A stretch of 64,000 bases of DNA from Dermatophagoides farinae (Eukaryota > Arthropoda > Arachnida > Sarcoptiformes > Pyroglyphidae), in NCBI RefSeq assembly GCF_024713945.1, contig NC_134684.1:2709001-2773000 (forward strand), given 5' to 3'. Shown one piece after another: positions 40,101 to 50,699 of the stretch; the stretch's first letter is position 1; each line of letters opens with the position of its first letter. A program made the translations under genes and the position numbers. The notes under the pieces were generated by a model. It saw nothing but the letters and a program-made list of their open reading frames with translations. It did no database searches and was not told where the DNA came from.

Positions 40101-43100
40101 TTTTCCTATTTGTTCATTTCCTTTTGCTGTTTTTTTTTGTTTCTATTTTCTATTTTGCCAATGGAATGATGATGATGATGATGATGATGATGATAATAGT
40201 AATCTAATATATCCACCGATATTCGAGGTCAAGTTTTTATAAATCATTTATTTATTCATCCATTTCCATTTGAAATCTTTCGTTGTTTGGCTTTTTGTTT
40301 TCTCTTTCTGTTTCTTTCCATTTTTGTTTTTCACTTTATTCTCTTCCTTTATGTACTCTATGCTTTTATCTTTTTTTTCCCCACAAACTTATTTATTTAG
40401 AATCCTGTTATTCATGATTATAATGATAAAATGTACCTATCTACGTGTTTTTCTTGATTCAATTGATTGATGGATTAATGTTGTTTATTCATCGTCGTTA
40501 CATTATAATGGATAATGATAATCATGATGATGATGATCATCATCATCATTCAATCGATTCAATATTCAAGTCATCATCATCTTCATCATTATTAATCGAT
40601 CGATGTCGTTGTCATCAGACAACTATGACGATGGCATTAAATGAATGTGATGATGATGGTGGAGTGCAAAACAAGCCATAGAGACAGAGAGAGAGAGAGA
40701 GAGAGAGTAGTTAGCATTGGCCTACTTTACATTGTTTACAATGCTTTTTACTTTCATCTTTCATTCATAGTCACACACAAGCACACACATGTACACATTT
40801 GACGTTTCATCAAAATGGCAAAAAAAAAGAAGGGATGGATATATGAAGAGAAAATGAATGAAAAGAAAAAAAAAATATATTGCGATAGTGAAAATTCATT
40901 CACATGTGGATTGAAAAGATGTGTATTGATGAAAGTGAAATGTGAAATATAAAACGCATAATATGAAAAAAAAAATTTCATTTCTAAATACATTGAATAA
41001 GTTAGTTTAAAAAGAGAGAGAGAGACGATATTAGAAAAAGTAGGTCATAGCTTATTGGAACACTTACACACACACACATGTTGTCGTTGTATACATGTAG
41101 TTGTGTGTGTGTATGATTTAAGTTTCTAAAGTTGGCGCCATAGGCTCCATAAATAAATACTGTGTTTGTGCGTATGTGTGTGAGAGAGAGAATTGATTTG
41201 ATGATGTCGCAATCATCATCTTTATAATCATCATACAAACGCTTGTTGCTTCCCAAATGTGTATTGTAAGATCCTAGGTATAATAATAATTTCTGGCTGC
41301 TTGTTTTTTTTTCTTGTCGTTGTTGTTGTTGTTGTTTGACCTCCAACACCATTCACGGCTTATGCTTCACAATGTGTTGGAAACTACGGAAGATAAAACA
41401 ACAACAACAACAGCGACAACGAAAAAAAAATGCGAAAATTGGCCACGAAATGAAAGTGGAATGAAATATGAAACGACAACAATTACGACATTTTGTGGTT
41501 TTGTTTCTTGTTCTGTTTTTTTGTTTATTTATTTGTTTAGGATTTTTTTTTCACTTTTTTTTCCCCCAATAAACATTTACATTCAGATCGATTACGGCAA
41601 TAATAAAAAAGATTGTATGTATTTGGAAATGGCTAAAATTGAAAAAGTGGTGTATTTTTGTTAGAAGTGGGGAAAAAAACAACGGAAAATCATTATTATG
41701 TAATGTATTCATAAATATTTGCATATTTAAAAATCTTGAACCCTTTTTTTCCTGTACAAATTTCAATCATTTTTTTTGTTGTTTGAAAAAAAATCCATTT
41801 TGTTTGCGCTTCAACAAGCATGTCATTTTTTTTTGTTTTTTTTTCATTTCATTTCAGACGTTTTTTTTAATGTGTCGAAATTATTATATTATTAGTATAA
41901 TCTGTGTTACGAATGAATGGGGAAAAATAATTACAATTCTCGTGCTATTGACCGTTGGCTTTGGTTCAATCATTCGAGACGTTTTTGATTTTTTGAATGT
42001 GAATTTTATTTTTCAAATTGTAAACCCAAAAATATAATAATGAAATTTGTATATTTGTAATCGGTCGGATGAATGTGTGTTTGTGTGTGTTGAAAAAGAT
42101 TTCAAGTTCAAATTTTCAGATTTTTTTTTTTTTTTGTTCGTTTCTTCACCTAATTCGCGTATGTATGGCTTATGGATCAGATTAGATTTTTTTTGTTTTT
42201 AGATTAATTCTGATGAAATTTTTTTCTTTTTTGGAACAACAACCTGTTGAAAAGGATTTACAAAATTTGTTTTTTTTTTGAAAATTTCACAAAATCATAA
42301 CACTTCCTTGATTTTTGAAAATTTTTCTTATGAAAGATTTTCCCTGGAATTTTCATCCATCGATTTTATTATTAAGAGGGAAGAAATTTTTTTTTTTTTT
42401 TTGTTTCTTAATTTCAAACGTGTGCGTGTGTGTTTGTTTAGTTTTTTTAAATGAAAATTTTTTTTTTGCTAGTTATTATTATTGTGAAATCATTAGTGGT
42501 CCATCATCACATCAAATGATGTTCATGATCATCATTTTTCTTGTTTAATGTCCAAAAATAATATAATATGGATGGATGCTTTATTCGTGTATTAATGATT
42601 TTGAGTAGTTCTTCCATATCATCGTTGCTTATTTGATTGCGTAAAACACGCATTCATTCATTCATTCATCATGATTATTGTCATCAACAATTGATGGTAA
42701 TGATGAATGAATTTTTTTTTCATGTTTTTCTAAAATTTTTTTAGAAATCTTTTCCGACACAGCAACAGCAGCAACAATTTTCTTTCCATTCCATATTGAT
42801 CAACAAAATGAAAAAAAAATTGATCAATGAAAAGATCTGCCAATAAAGAATGGATCATAAATCTATTAAAATTCATCATGATGATGATGATAATTAGAAT
42901 AAATCCCATTTCTTTGCATTTTTTTTTTCTTATTTTGTAAACAAAAATTAAAAATTCAGCCTGTCCTGTTCCTTGTTCCTATTACAATTATCATCTCATC
43001 ATCATCATCAATTATATCTGTGCGGATCATATGATGATCATCGATGATTTTATTTTTGGATGATTTTTTTTTCTTTATTTTTAACTTTCAGTTTCCATTT

Positions 43101-46100
43101 TTTCATTTTTCTCTCTCTCTCTCTCTCTTTCCAATCATCTATTCAACATTTCATTTACGAAATTTATTTTTTACTGTTGATGATGATGAAAAAAAAGAGA
43201 AATGAAAATCCGTACTTGTTTGTAGAACAATAACAACAACAACAACAACAAAAAGAAACTGAAGAGAGAAAAAAAATTTCCAAGGTCAAACAGGTGTGTT
43301 TATGAGTGAGTGTGTGTGCGTTTTTTTTTGTTCTTCATTCATGTATTCAGTGTATTTTTTTTCCCAAAATGAATGATGATTTTCTGTATGAAAAAAAAAA
43401 ATTCATTCCGGTAGTTTTTATTTGGTAATTCATTTTTTTTTTAATTTTAATTCCAAAAAAAAAAAGAAAAGTTGAATCACAATCGATTCCTTATTATTAT
43501 CATACATAAGAATCCAATTTGAATTTTTTTCTTTCCATTTTCATATATCCAAATCATATGTCTATATTTATCATGAATTTTTCATTACCAAATATTTTTT
43601 TTCATGATCTAATAGCGAAAATCTACACATTTCGTTTTTTTTCGTTTTTTTTTTTTTTGGTTAAAATTGTAATACTCAACGATGGTTTGTGTCTCAGTCT
43701 CATTTCTATGTTTTTTTTTCTACCATTGGTAATTGAAAAAAAAATGGGCGATATGATGATGATGATGATGAAAAAAAACATGTGAGAGAAGAGAGGATCC
43801 TAGCGATAGTGAAATTTTTTTGCTATACACGCACATTGAAATTTTTTTTTTGTATTATAAAAAGAGAAATGAGGTCACTGAGTCGAGGTCTCCATTCATT
43901 CACATTTATCCATTCATCCACACACACATGGAGCCCAGTCATTTTATATTATCCCATATAGCCAGACGCCTGCAATTTAGATCTCATTGAATTTTTTTTT
44001 TTTTTTTACTACAAGCCATTATCATTGATATTGCCGCTAGCTTTATACATATATAACACTAATCTAATGTTCCACTATCTATTTGTCTACATCTATCTAT
44101 CCATTTTTTTTTTTAGACCCAAGGTCAATCATTTATGTGTCTCTCTGTGTGTGTTTGTGTGTTCCGTTCATTTAATGTTCCGATGTCTTTTTTTTTTACT
44201 TTGGTCCCTTTTTTTGTGTCATACTGTAATAGAATAAATGGCGCCATAAAATGATGATGCGCATTTTTTTTTACCAAATGATTCCAAAAGAAAAAAGTAC
44301 ACGTGTGTTTTATGTTGATATAATAAACGACTTTGTCTTGTCTGGCCATGTTTCAAGCATTTATTTGGAATTTTTTTTTCTTGTTTTTTTTTACATTTCT
44401 AGGTCACACAAATAACAACCAACACTCCCTCCCCCCGTCCAAAAAAAATTTATATTTCCAGAATAAGAATAAAAAAAAAATTGGAACACTAATGAATGAT
44501 GATTGTTTTTTTTTTTTTTTGGTTGCTGTTGCAAACACGCAAATTTGGAGCACTTGTAAAACCACACACAATACCTCAAACAAAATAAAGAATAATAATG
44601 ATGATGATCATGATGATGGCTGTGATCATCATCATAATCTGATTCTTTCATATACACATACATTCAATATAGAATTCAGAACGATTTAGAATATAAAATA
44701 CTTTTTGTCATAGTTTGTTGTCGTAGTTGATGATGATGATGAGCAATTTACTATGTTGATTGGTAAAAAAGATAAAATGGGTCAACAATATTGCAACCAA
44801 CATACATACATTACCGATTGATGATAATGATGATGATGATGATCAAATTGTATTTCTATTTAGCCGTGTGTGTAAAGTAACTAACAAATTTTTTTTTTTT
44901 TTTTTTGCTATCCATAAAGCCATATCCAGATTATTGAATTTGAATTGAACATCAACAGTATTCTTTTAGCATTTATTTTTTCATCATTTATCCATCCATA
45001 TATACGCGTATAAGTGTTTATTTTTTGGTGTCCTACTGACACATTGACTGAGTGAAAGTGTAAAAAAATTATCGTGTAAAAAATTTTTCAATTTTTTTTT
45101 TTTGAAATTTCTCCAAATGGACTCATAAATTACTTTCGTTTTTTTTTTGATTGAAAAATTTGCATTTTTTGTAAATTCGTTTTTTTTGGTATTGAAAAAA
45201 TATTAGGTCCCTTATCTCTTTTGTTTTTCATTTCATTTTTTCATGTCTTGAGAATTTCCATTATGTGTGTGTGTGTGTTGGTGTTTGCTAAACGATCCAA
45301 AATGTGTTTCATCCATTCATTAATAATCGTGAATGGTGGTCGTGAATGTGATTTCAAAACTATATTGGATGAGAAAAAAAAACAAAAAAAATGTAGCAAT
45401 ATATATGTAGCTCACTGTAGTTGGAATGTAAATCAACTCGTGCGCATTTTTTTTCACTTATAAACCTCAAAAAAAAAAAATAGCAAGAAAGAAAAACAAA
45501 ACAAAACAAAAAACAATCGAGGATACTTGTCTAAAAAAAAAATTGTATATTTATATTAACGCGCGCAATATATGAGAAAAAAAAACGATTTGGTCTCAGT
45601 CTCAATATATATATATATGTATGTATGCGTCTGCTATATGTTGTATCTATGAATGGCTCCCTTTGAACAAAAAAAAAAATTGGTGGCAAAATATTATACA
45701 TGGAGCAACGAGAAAACATACATTCACATTCACATTCACATTTTATTTTATACACACTTAACAGACTACAAAAATAAAATATAAAAAAAAAATCTCGCGC
45801 GCGCGACTTAAGCCAACACTTTATATATTTTTTTTATTTTATTATTATTATTACAAACAATGATTGTCATCATCATCATCATCATTTTGTTGTTGTCGTC
45901 GTTGCCGTTGCCATCACGAGTCCTCGATTCAAATTCAATATATATATAACAAATCTATGTCTATGTCAGTAGACATAGAGTGAGATAGAGAGAGAGAGAA
46001 AGAGATACACATTTTTTTACACACACACACACACATATCATTTATACCACCAATATCATCATCAAAATAATCATCATTCATTATTGAAAATTACTATTTC

Positions 46101-49100
46101 CAGCATCCGCACGCATACACACACATACACACGCAGCATCTTCATATTTTTTTTCTCCTTTTTTTTCTTATTTTTCCCAATATATCTGTGTATGTACACA
46201 TGTATGTGTTGTTTGTTTGTTCCAGAAGACAAGACAACAACAACAACAACAACAAGAAAAAATTCACAAAACTCGCGCGTTTGTTTCAACATACACACAA
46301 GACAAAAAAAAAAAAAAATGAATCAAATCGATTGATACTTGTATTTGAATAAGACAAACAACAAAACTGCCATTTGACACTGCCATCATCATCAATCACG
46401 TTATCATTCATCGATCGATATTATCGATCCATATAATTATAGATATATTGTTACATTTTAATTATTATGGTGATTATATAATTCTAGTCAAAAATATTCT
46501 TATATCGAAAATTCTCTATTCTAAATTCTTGTGTGTGGGTGTGAGTGTGTGTGTGGTATTTGTGTATCAAAATTCAACAATATTCATGATGGATATGATA
46601 AAGAATGAAAAATTATTAATGATACGTTGTTGGACTCGTTTTTGGCTTTATTATCGTTGTGTTACTGATTAATCAATTTAATATTCTGAACATTATTTGT
46701 TTTTAATTTTGGTGATTAGAATCATTGCAAAAAAAAATTCCTCATCATAGAATATTTTTCATTTCATATCTCATATTTTTTTTTATTTTTTTTTTCTTTG
46801 ATTTTATAAAGAAAAATCAACATTGGCCAATAATTCTAGTGACAATAATCAAACGATATCGATAACGAATTTGAATTCATCGGCTTCTTCATCATCTTTA
46901 TTATTATCATCTTCATCTTCATCATCATCATCATCATCATCACCACCACCACCACCACAACAACAACCACAAGCACCAGCATCATCAATCACATCTTTTT
47001 CTTTGTCTTCATCATCATCATCATCGTCAACAAATATAGCTGATGATAATATTAGTAAAAATGATAATAATCAAAATAGGTCTCCAACATTGTCAATTTT
47101 AACAACATCAACAACAACAGTATCGTCAATTCTATCAGTGTCAACAACGACCTCAAATTCATCATTATCAACGACATTGACATCTACACAATCGACATCA
47201 TCTGTATCATTGAATTCATCAATAACACCAATAACGACGACTGCGACAACATCTTCGATTATAGTTAATAATAATAATACGGACCAAATCATTAATTTTA
47301 CACAGCCAACAATAATATCGGCTACAAACGTTACGGTATTATCAACTACTGCTACTGCTGCAACAACAGCAACAACAACAACAACAACAACATCGACAAC
47401 GAATAATAATAATAAATCAAAAAATTCAATGCTCCCTCCACAATCAACACCTAATATTTTATTAAATATTAAATCTGAACCGGAATCACCGCCGGATAAT
47501 CTGAAAACTGCGAAAAATAACACTGCCAATCGTTTGAATCAATCACATCATAATCAACAACAGACACAACTACAGCAACAACAACAACAACATATTCAAC
47601 ATCAAACACAGCGACAATTAAGTTCCAATTCCGAAACATCGACTGAAAATAATACTAATCCCAGTCCACCAGCACCTTCATCATCATCATCATCATCTAC
47701 GGCATCTCAATCACCAGCTAATAATCTCAATAATTCAAATAACACTGCAAATACAGTATCTGGCACCATGTTAGCCTCAAGCGGTCCCTTAACCGCTAAT
47801 ACTCCAAATAATAATCATATGATGGATTATCATACCCAACAACAACAACAACCACCCCCACCACCTTCATCATCATTGACCAGTGGTCATCATCATCATC
47901 ATCATCAACAACAACAACAACAACATCATCAACCACAAATGGGTGGTGGCCAACATCCAAATCTAACATTAACAACACCACAACAGCAACAAACAATGTT
48001 ACCGTTAATGGGTAATAATAATCAACAGCCAACAATAAGTGTTGCAGCAGTTGTTACTGCCGCTAGTTCATCACCAAATTCTGATCCAAAAGATTGTATT
48101 GAAGAATTATGTCCAGTATGTGGTGATCGTGTTTCCGGCTATCATTATGGCCTATTAACATGTGAATCATGTAAAGGTTTCTTCAAACGTACTGTACAGA
48201 ATAAAAAAGTTTATACTTGTGTTGCTGATCGTAATTGTCTTATTGATAAATCACAACGTAAACGATGTCCGTATTGTCGTTTTCAAAAATGTCTTGACGT
48301 TGGCATGAAGCTTGAAGGTATTATAAATATTATAACTTTCTATTTTTAAAAATAGCCATTTATTATTTTGACCTTGAATTAATTGATTACTTTATTAACA
48401 TCATGAAAATAATTATAGCTGTTCGTGCTGATCGTATGCGTGGGGGACGGAATAAATTCGGACCAATGTACAAAAGAGATCGAGCTAGACGGCTACAAAT
48501 ATTACGACAAAAACAATTGTCAAAAGCACATCATGTTGTTGGTGGTGGTAATAGTCTAGGACCTCCTACTACAATATTACCTGGATCTGCTGCTGCTGCA
48601 GCAGCCGCTGCAAATGAAGCCCTCAATTTTTTAAATGCCGCACCTGGTTCACACGGTGGCTCCATATTCGATGGAGTAAAACCAGAATTAATACAAATTC
48701 CGCAATTATCTTCATCAACATCATCACCGGATTCATCACCATCGCCAGGATCAACAGCCGGTGTAGCTGCGGCTGCTGCAGCTGCAGCTGCTGCTGGACA
48801 ATTACCAAATGCTGTTGCAGCGGCCGCTGCTGCTGCTGGTCATCCACATTTCATGTCACCTTTGGTTCCATCCACCCTACAGCAGCAATCATCAAATCTG
48901 GCCGGTGCCAATCTATCACAATCAATGATGAGTGCTGGTGATCAACATGTAATGAAATGGGGACCAAATGGCCCTGGTCCAAGCAATATGAGCGCTAATA
49001 ATACAGGTCCAAGTGGAAAATCTGGCCTACAACAACAACATTACGATACCAAATTGGTGATGCCACCATTGATTAGAGAATTACAATTATCAATGTTGGA

Positions 49101-50037
49101 TGATAAAGAATGGCAATCACAATTATTTAGCCTATTACAAAATCAAACTTATAATCAATGTGAAGTAGATCTATTTGAATTGATGTGCAAAGTTATTGAT
49201 CAATCATTGTTTGCTCAAGTTGATTGGGCTCGTAATTCCATATTTTTCAAAGATTTAAAGGTTAGCTTTGATAATGTTTGTTTTGTTTCTAATATTTATT
49301 GATGTATGGATTTTATTATTTAATTCAGGTTGATGATCAAATGAAATTATTACAACATGCCTGGAGTGATATGTTAGTTTTGGATCATATACATCAACGG
49401 ATACATGCCGGTCTGCCAGATGAAACTACACTACCGAATGGACAAAAATTCGATTTATTATCATTGGCATTATTAGGCGTACCACAAGTGGCCGATCAAT
49501 TACATCGAGTTACGGCACGATTACAAGAACTTAAAGTCGATACTAATGATTATATTTGTCTTAAATTCTTATTGCTACTCAATCCAGGTGAGTTTAATAT
49601 AATTTTTTTATTTATTTTTCAATCTAATTGTTTTATTTCTTTTCATTTTTTTTTTTGGACAACAATATCAATTTAATAAACACAATAAAAGCCGAAGTTC
49701 GTGGTTTAACAAATTTCAAATTAGTTCATGATGCACATGAACAAACTAAACAAGCATTATTGGATTATTGTATCAATTTTTATCCACAAATTACGGTAAA
49801 CAATTTTTTTCTAAATCCTAAATATATAATCTGTTTACGAATACAATTGATTTACATCATTTTGTTTTTCTTTGTTCATCACCAAAATAGGATAAATTCA
49901 ATCTTCTATTAGCATTGATGCCCGAAATACATTCACTTACATTAAGGGGTGAAGATTTTCTTTATTATAAACATATGAATGGTTCAGCACCAACGCAAAC
50001 ATTATTGATGGAAATGTTACATGCAAAAAAGAAATAG
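23720..50037 (+). CDS. ftz-f1: nuclear receptor FTZ-F1 (NR5A family)
   Basis: Six coding exons: 23720-24578, 46812-48317, 48419-49260, 49329-49587, 49692-49795, 49891-50037. Intron phases are 1, 1, 0, 1 and 0. The joined frame is open, 3717 bp and 1238 residues. The two-zinc-finger DNA-binding domain (about 720-785) has the NR5-type P-box CESCKGFF and is followed by the FTZ-F1 box ([20 protein letters not shown]), which separates FTZ-F1 from HR39. The ligand-binding domain spans about 1000-1238 and ends in the AF-2 helix LLMEML. It should act in the nucleus as a monomer on YCAAGGYCR sites; in insects it is a mid-prepupal competence factor in the ecdysone cascade. Most of the N-terminus is Ser/Thr/Asn/Gln-rich low complexity. 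The link to the first exon 22 kb away rests on phase and strand, not transcript data. Confidence 0.93.
26321..26335. promoter_or_regulatory. everted repeat TGACCTGACAGGTCA (ER3 nuclear-receptor motif)
   Basis: Two perfect AGGTCA half-sites diverge from a 3 bp spacer. It is a candidate dimeric nuclear-receptor element in the first intron of a nuclear-receptor gene. The bound receptor cannot be told from sequence. Confidence 0.35.
29002..29010 (+). promoter_or_regulatory. FTZ-F1/NR5A-type site CCAAGGTCA
   Basis: An exact YCAAGGYCR match in ftz-f1 intron 1. It is followed after AGA by TGACTTGG, so the site is embedded in an imperfect inverted repeat (CCAAGGTCA-AGA-TGACTTGG). Confidence 0.35.
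29908..29917 (-). promoter_or_regulatory. HR3/ROR-type element (AACTAGGTCA on minus strand)
   Basis: It matches the ROR/HR3 consensus WWNTRGGTCA. Related copies in the same intron are at 27260-27269, 27647-27656, 29583-29592, 34386-34395, 41038-41047 and 44397-44406. HR3 is the known activator of ftz-f1 in insects, which makes these plausible; occupancy is inferred. Confidence 0.35.
34518..34590 (+). repeat. (TTG)n/(TTA TTG)n microsatellite
   Basis: An almost uninterrupted TTG array grading into TTATTG and TTTTTG units, within ftz-f1 intron 1. Confidence 0.85.
37134..37172 (+). repeat. (GT)n microsatellite, longest dinucleotide array in the window
   Basis: An uninterrupted TG array of about 39 bp inside ftz-f1 intron 1. 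Confidence 0.9.
40508..40681 (+). CDS. possible alternative first exon inside ftz-f1 intron 1
   Basis: An ATG opens a segment with the same texture as exon 1 (Asp/His/Ser runs) plus a more complex part, [19 protein letters not shown], ending at TAG. A weak donor, GATG|GTGGAG near 40660, would leave a phase 1 end able to join exon 2 at 46812. It lacks T-runs, unlike its flanks. The donor is poor, so this may be chance. Confidence 0.18.
   Translation: MDNDNHDDDDHHHHSIDSIFKSSSSSSLLIDRCRCHQTTMTMALNECDDDGGVQNKP
43280..43288 (+). promoter_or_regulatory. FTZ-F1/NR5A-type site CCAAGGTCA
   Basis: An exact match to YCAAGGYCR about 3.5 kb upstream of the DNA-binding-domain exon. Confidence 0.35.
44119..44127 (+). 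promoter_or_regulatory. FTZ-F1/NR5A-type site CCAAGGTCA
   Basis: A second exact YCAAGGYCR match 0.84 kb from the one at 43280. An HR3/ROR-type element (TTCTAGGTCA, 44397-44406) lies 270 bp downstream, so the three could form one regulatory cluster. Confidence 0.35.
46812..48317 (+). CDS. ftz-f1: ftz-f1 exon 2: low-complexity activation region and DNA-binding domain
   Basis: Residues about 287-788. The first 430 residues are Ser, Thr, Asn, Gln, Pro and His runs. Around residue 506 lies IKSEPESP, an exact match to the phosphorylation-dependent sumoylation motif (hydrophobic-K-x-E-x-x-S-P). The zinc-finger domain starts at Cys 720 ([14 protein letters not shown]); all eight zinc-binding cysteines are present and the second finger reads [17 protein letters not shown]. 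The exon ends GAAG before GTATTA, a non-optimal donor at 48318 that is nevertheless required to join AVRADRM in frame. Confidence 0.95.
48369..48377 (-). promoter_or_regulatory. FTZ-F1/NR5A-type site (TCAAGGTCA on minus strand) in intron 2
   Basis: TGACCTTGA lies within the 101 bp intron between the DNA-binding exon and the FTZ-F1-box exon. It is an exact monomeric NR5A site in the gene's own body. Confidence 0.35.
48419..49260 (+). CDS. ftz-f1: ftz-f1 exon 3: FTZ-F1 box, hinge, start of ligand-binding domain
   Basis: It opens with the FTZ-F1 box ([20 protein letters not shown]) that extends DNA contact beyond the zinc fingers. The hinge contains [10 protein letters not shown], a second sumoylation-type hydrophobic-K-x-E site, followed by [11 protein letters not shown], and three polyalanine blocks (A8, A10 and A7). 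The ligand-binding domain starts near residue 1000 ([10 protein letters not shown]). Ala/Gly codons make this one of the most GC-rich stretches of the window. Confidence 0.95.
49329..49587 (+). CDS. ftz-f1: ftz-f1 exon 4: ligand-binding domain core
   Basis: It contains the nuclear-receptor signature region [20 protein letters not shown] (helices 3-5) and continues to LKFLLLLNP. Splice sites are TTCAG and GTGAGT, both strong. The exon ends in phase 1. Confidence 0.95.
49692..49795 (+). CDS. ftz-f1: ftz-f1 exon 5: ligand-binding domain
   Basis: It encodes [18 protein letters not shown] to YPQIT, joining LLNP-A on the left and DKFNLLL on the right. Acceptor AAAAG, donor GTAAAC, phase 1 to 0. 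Confidence 0.93.
49891..50037 (+). CDS. ftz-f1: ftz-f1 exon 6: final ligand-binding helices and AF-2
   Basis: It encodes [20 protein letters not shown] to the AF-2 coactivator helix [11 protein letters not shown], then TAG at 50035-50037. The intact AF-2 core indicates a transcriptionally competent receptor. Confidence 0.95.
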   Translation, partial: DKFNLLLALMPEIHSLTLRGEDFLYYKHMNGSAPTQTLLMEMLHAKKK

Positions 50038-50693
50038 ATGATGAAACTGAAATTTTTAAAAAAAAAACAAGGATACATATTTTTATAGACAAAAAAAATA
50101 TAATTTTGTTATTAATTGATTATCATGAATCTATTGATATTGAATTCTATGTGTATAATTAAATCCAGATTAGATTGACAGTTATGTGCTCATCATCATC
50201 ATCATCATCATCAAAAATGTTCATTAACACATGTTCATCAACATTATGACATTGCCTACCATTGAATTTTTTTTTTAAAATTTTAATTTAATAATAAGGT
50301 GTGTGTGTGTTGTTTTTTTTTTTTGTTTTCTATAAGAATTTATGTGTGAAAATTGAAAAATTTTATGTAAAAAAAAAAATATTTCTCTCTTTTCGAGTGT
50401 TTACTAAATTCTGTCACAGGTGTTCATGACATTTATTATACACACACGCCCACATGAAGAATATTTTTTTTTCCTCTTCTTCTTCTTCTTCTTTGTTATT
50501 ATAAATGTTGTTGTTGTTGTTGTTGTTGTGTTTACTTGCACATAACGGTTTTTTTTCTTGTTCAAGATTCTTTCTCTTTATAATTAATATTTTTGTTTCA
50601 TACAGACGAAAAGAATAATTTTTCACTTGATTTCGAATAAGAAAACGCCTTGAAAATTAACCATGATTACAGAAATAACAATAATGAATGAAT

Positions 50694-50699
50694 AATAAA
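50694..50699 (+). terminator. candidate poly(A) signal of ftz-f1
   Basis: AATAAA about 660 bp after the stop. A second one lies at 51196-51201. Either would be compatible with a long 3' UTR. Confidence 0.35.

Larger units (their letters stand above)
24579..46811 (+). other. ftz-f1 intron 1 (22.2 kb), rich in simple repeats and AGGTCA half-sites
   Basis: Donor GTAAGT, acceptor TATAAAG preceded by T-rich sequence. No convincing gene inside. It has many (TG)n, (TTG)n, (TCA)n and T-run tracts, about 18 AGGTCA/TGACCT half-sites, five GGCGCC palindromes and several alternating CG/GTGCGC palindromes. The long intron with nuclear-receptor motifs suggests it carries enhancers and alternative promoters of ftz-f1. 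Confidence 0.7.

Noticed and set aside
46074-46335. Short open frames rich in His/Thr/Lys or Phe/Val on both strands, as throughout the intron
   Set aside because: They arise from translated CA, TG, TTG and T-run repeats and have no complex sequence or splice context.
46448-46672. Short first exon for a beta-type FTZ-F1 upstream of exon 2
   Set aside because: The segment has some complex codons ([17 protein letters not shown]) but no usable donor before its stop, so I do not annotate it.
47071-47529. Long minus-strand open frame (152 codons) opposite ftz-f1 exon 2
   Set aside because: It is Val/Asp-rich shadow sequence from Thr/Ser/Asn codon runs of the real exon, with no start context or partner exons.
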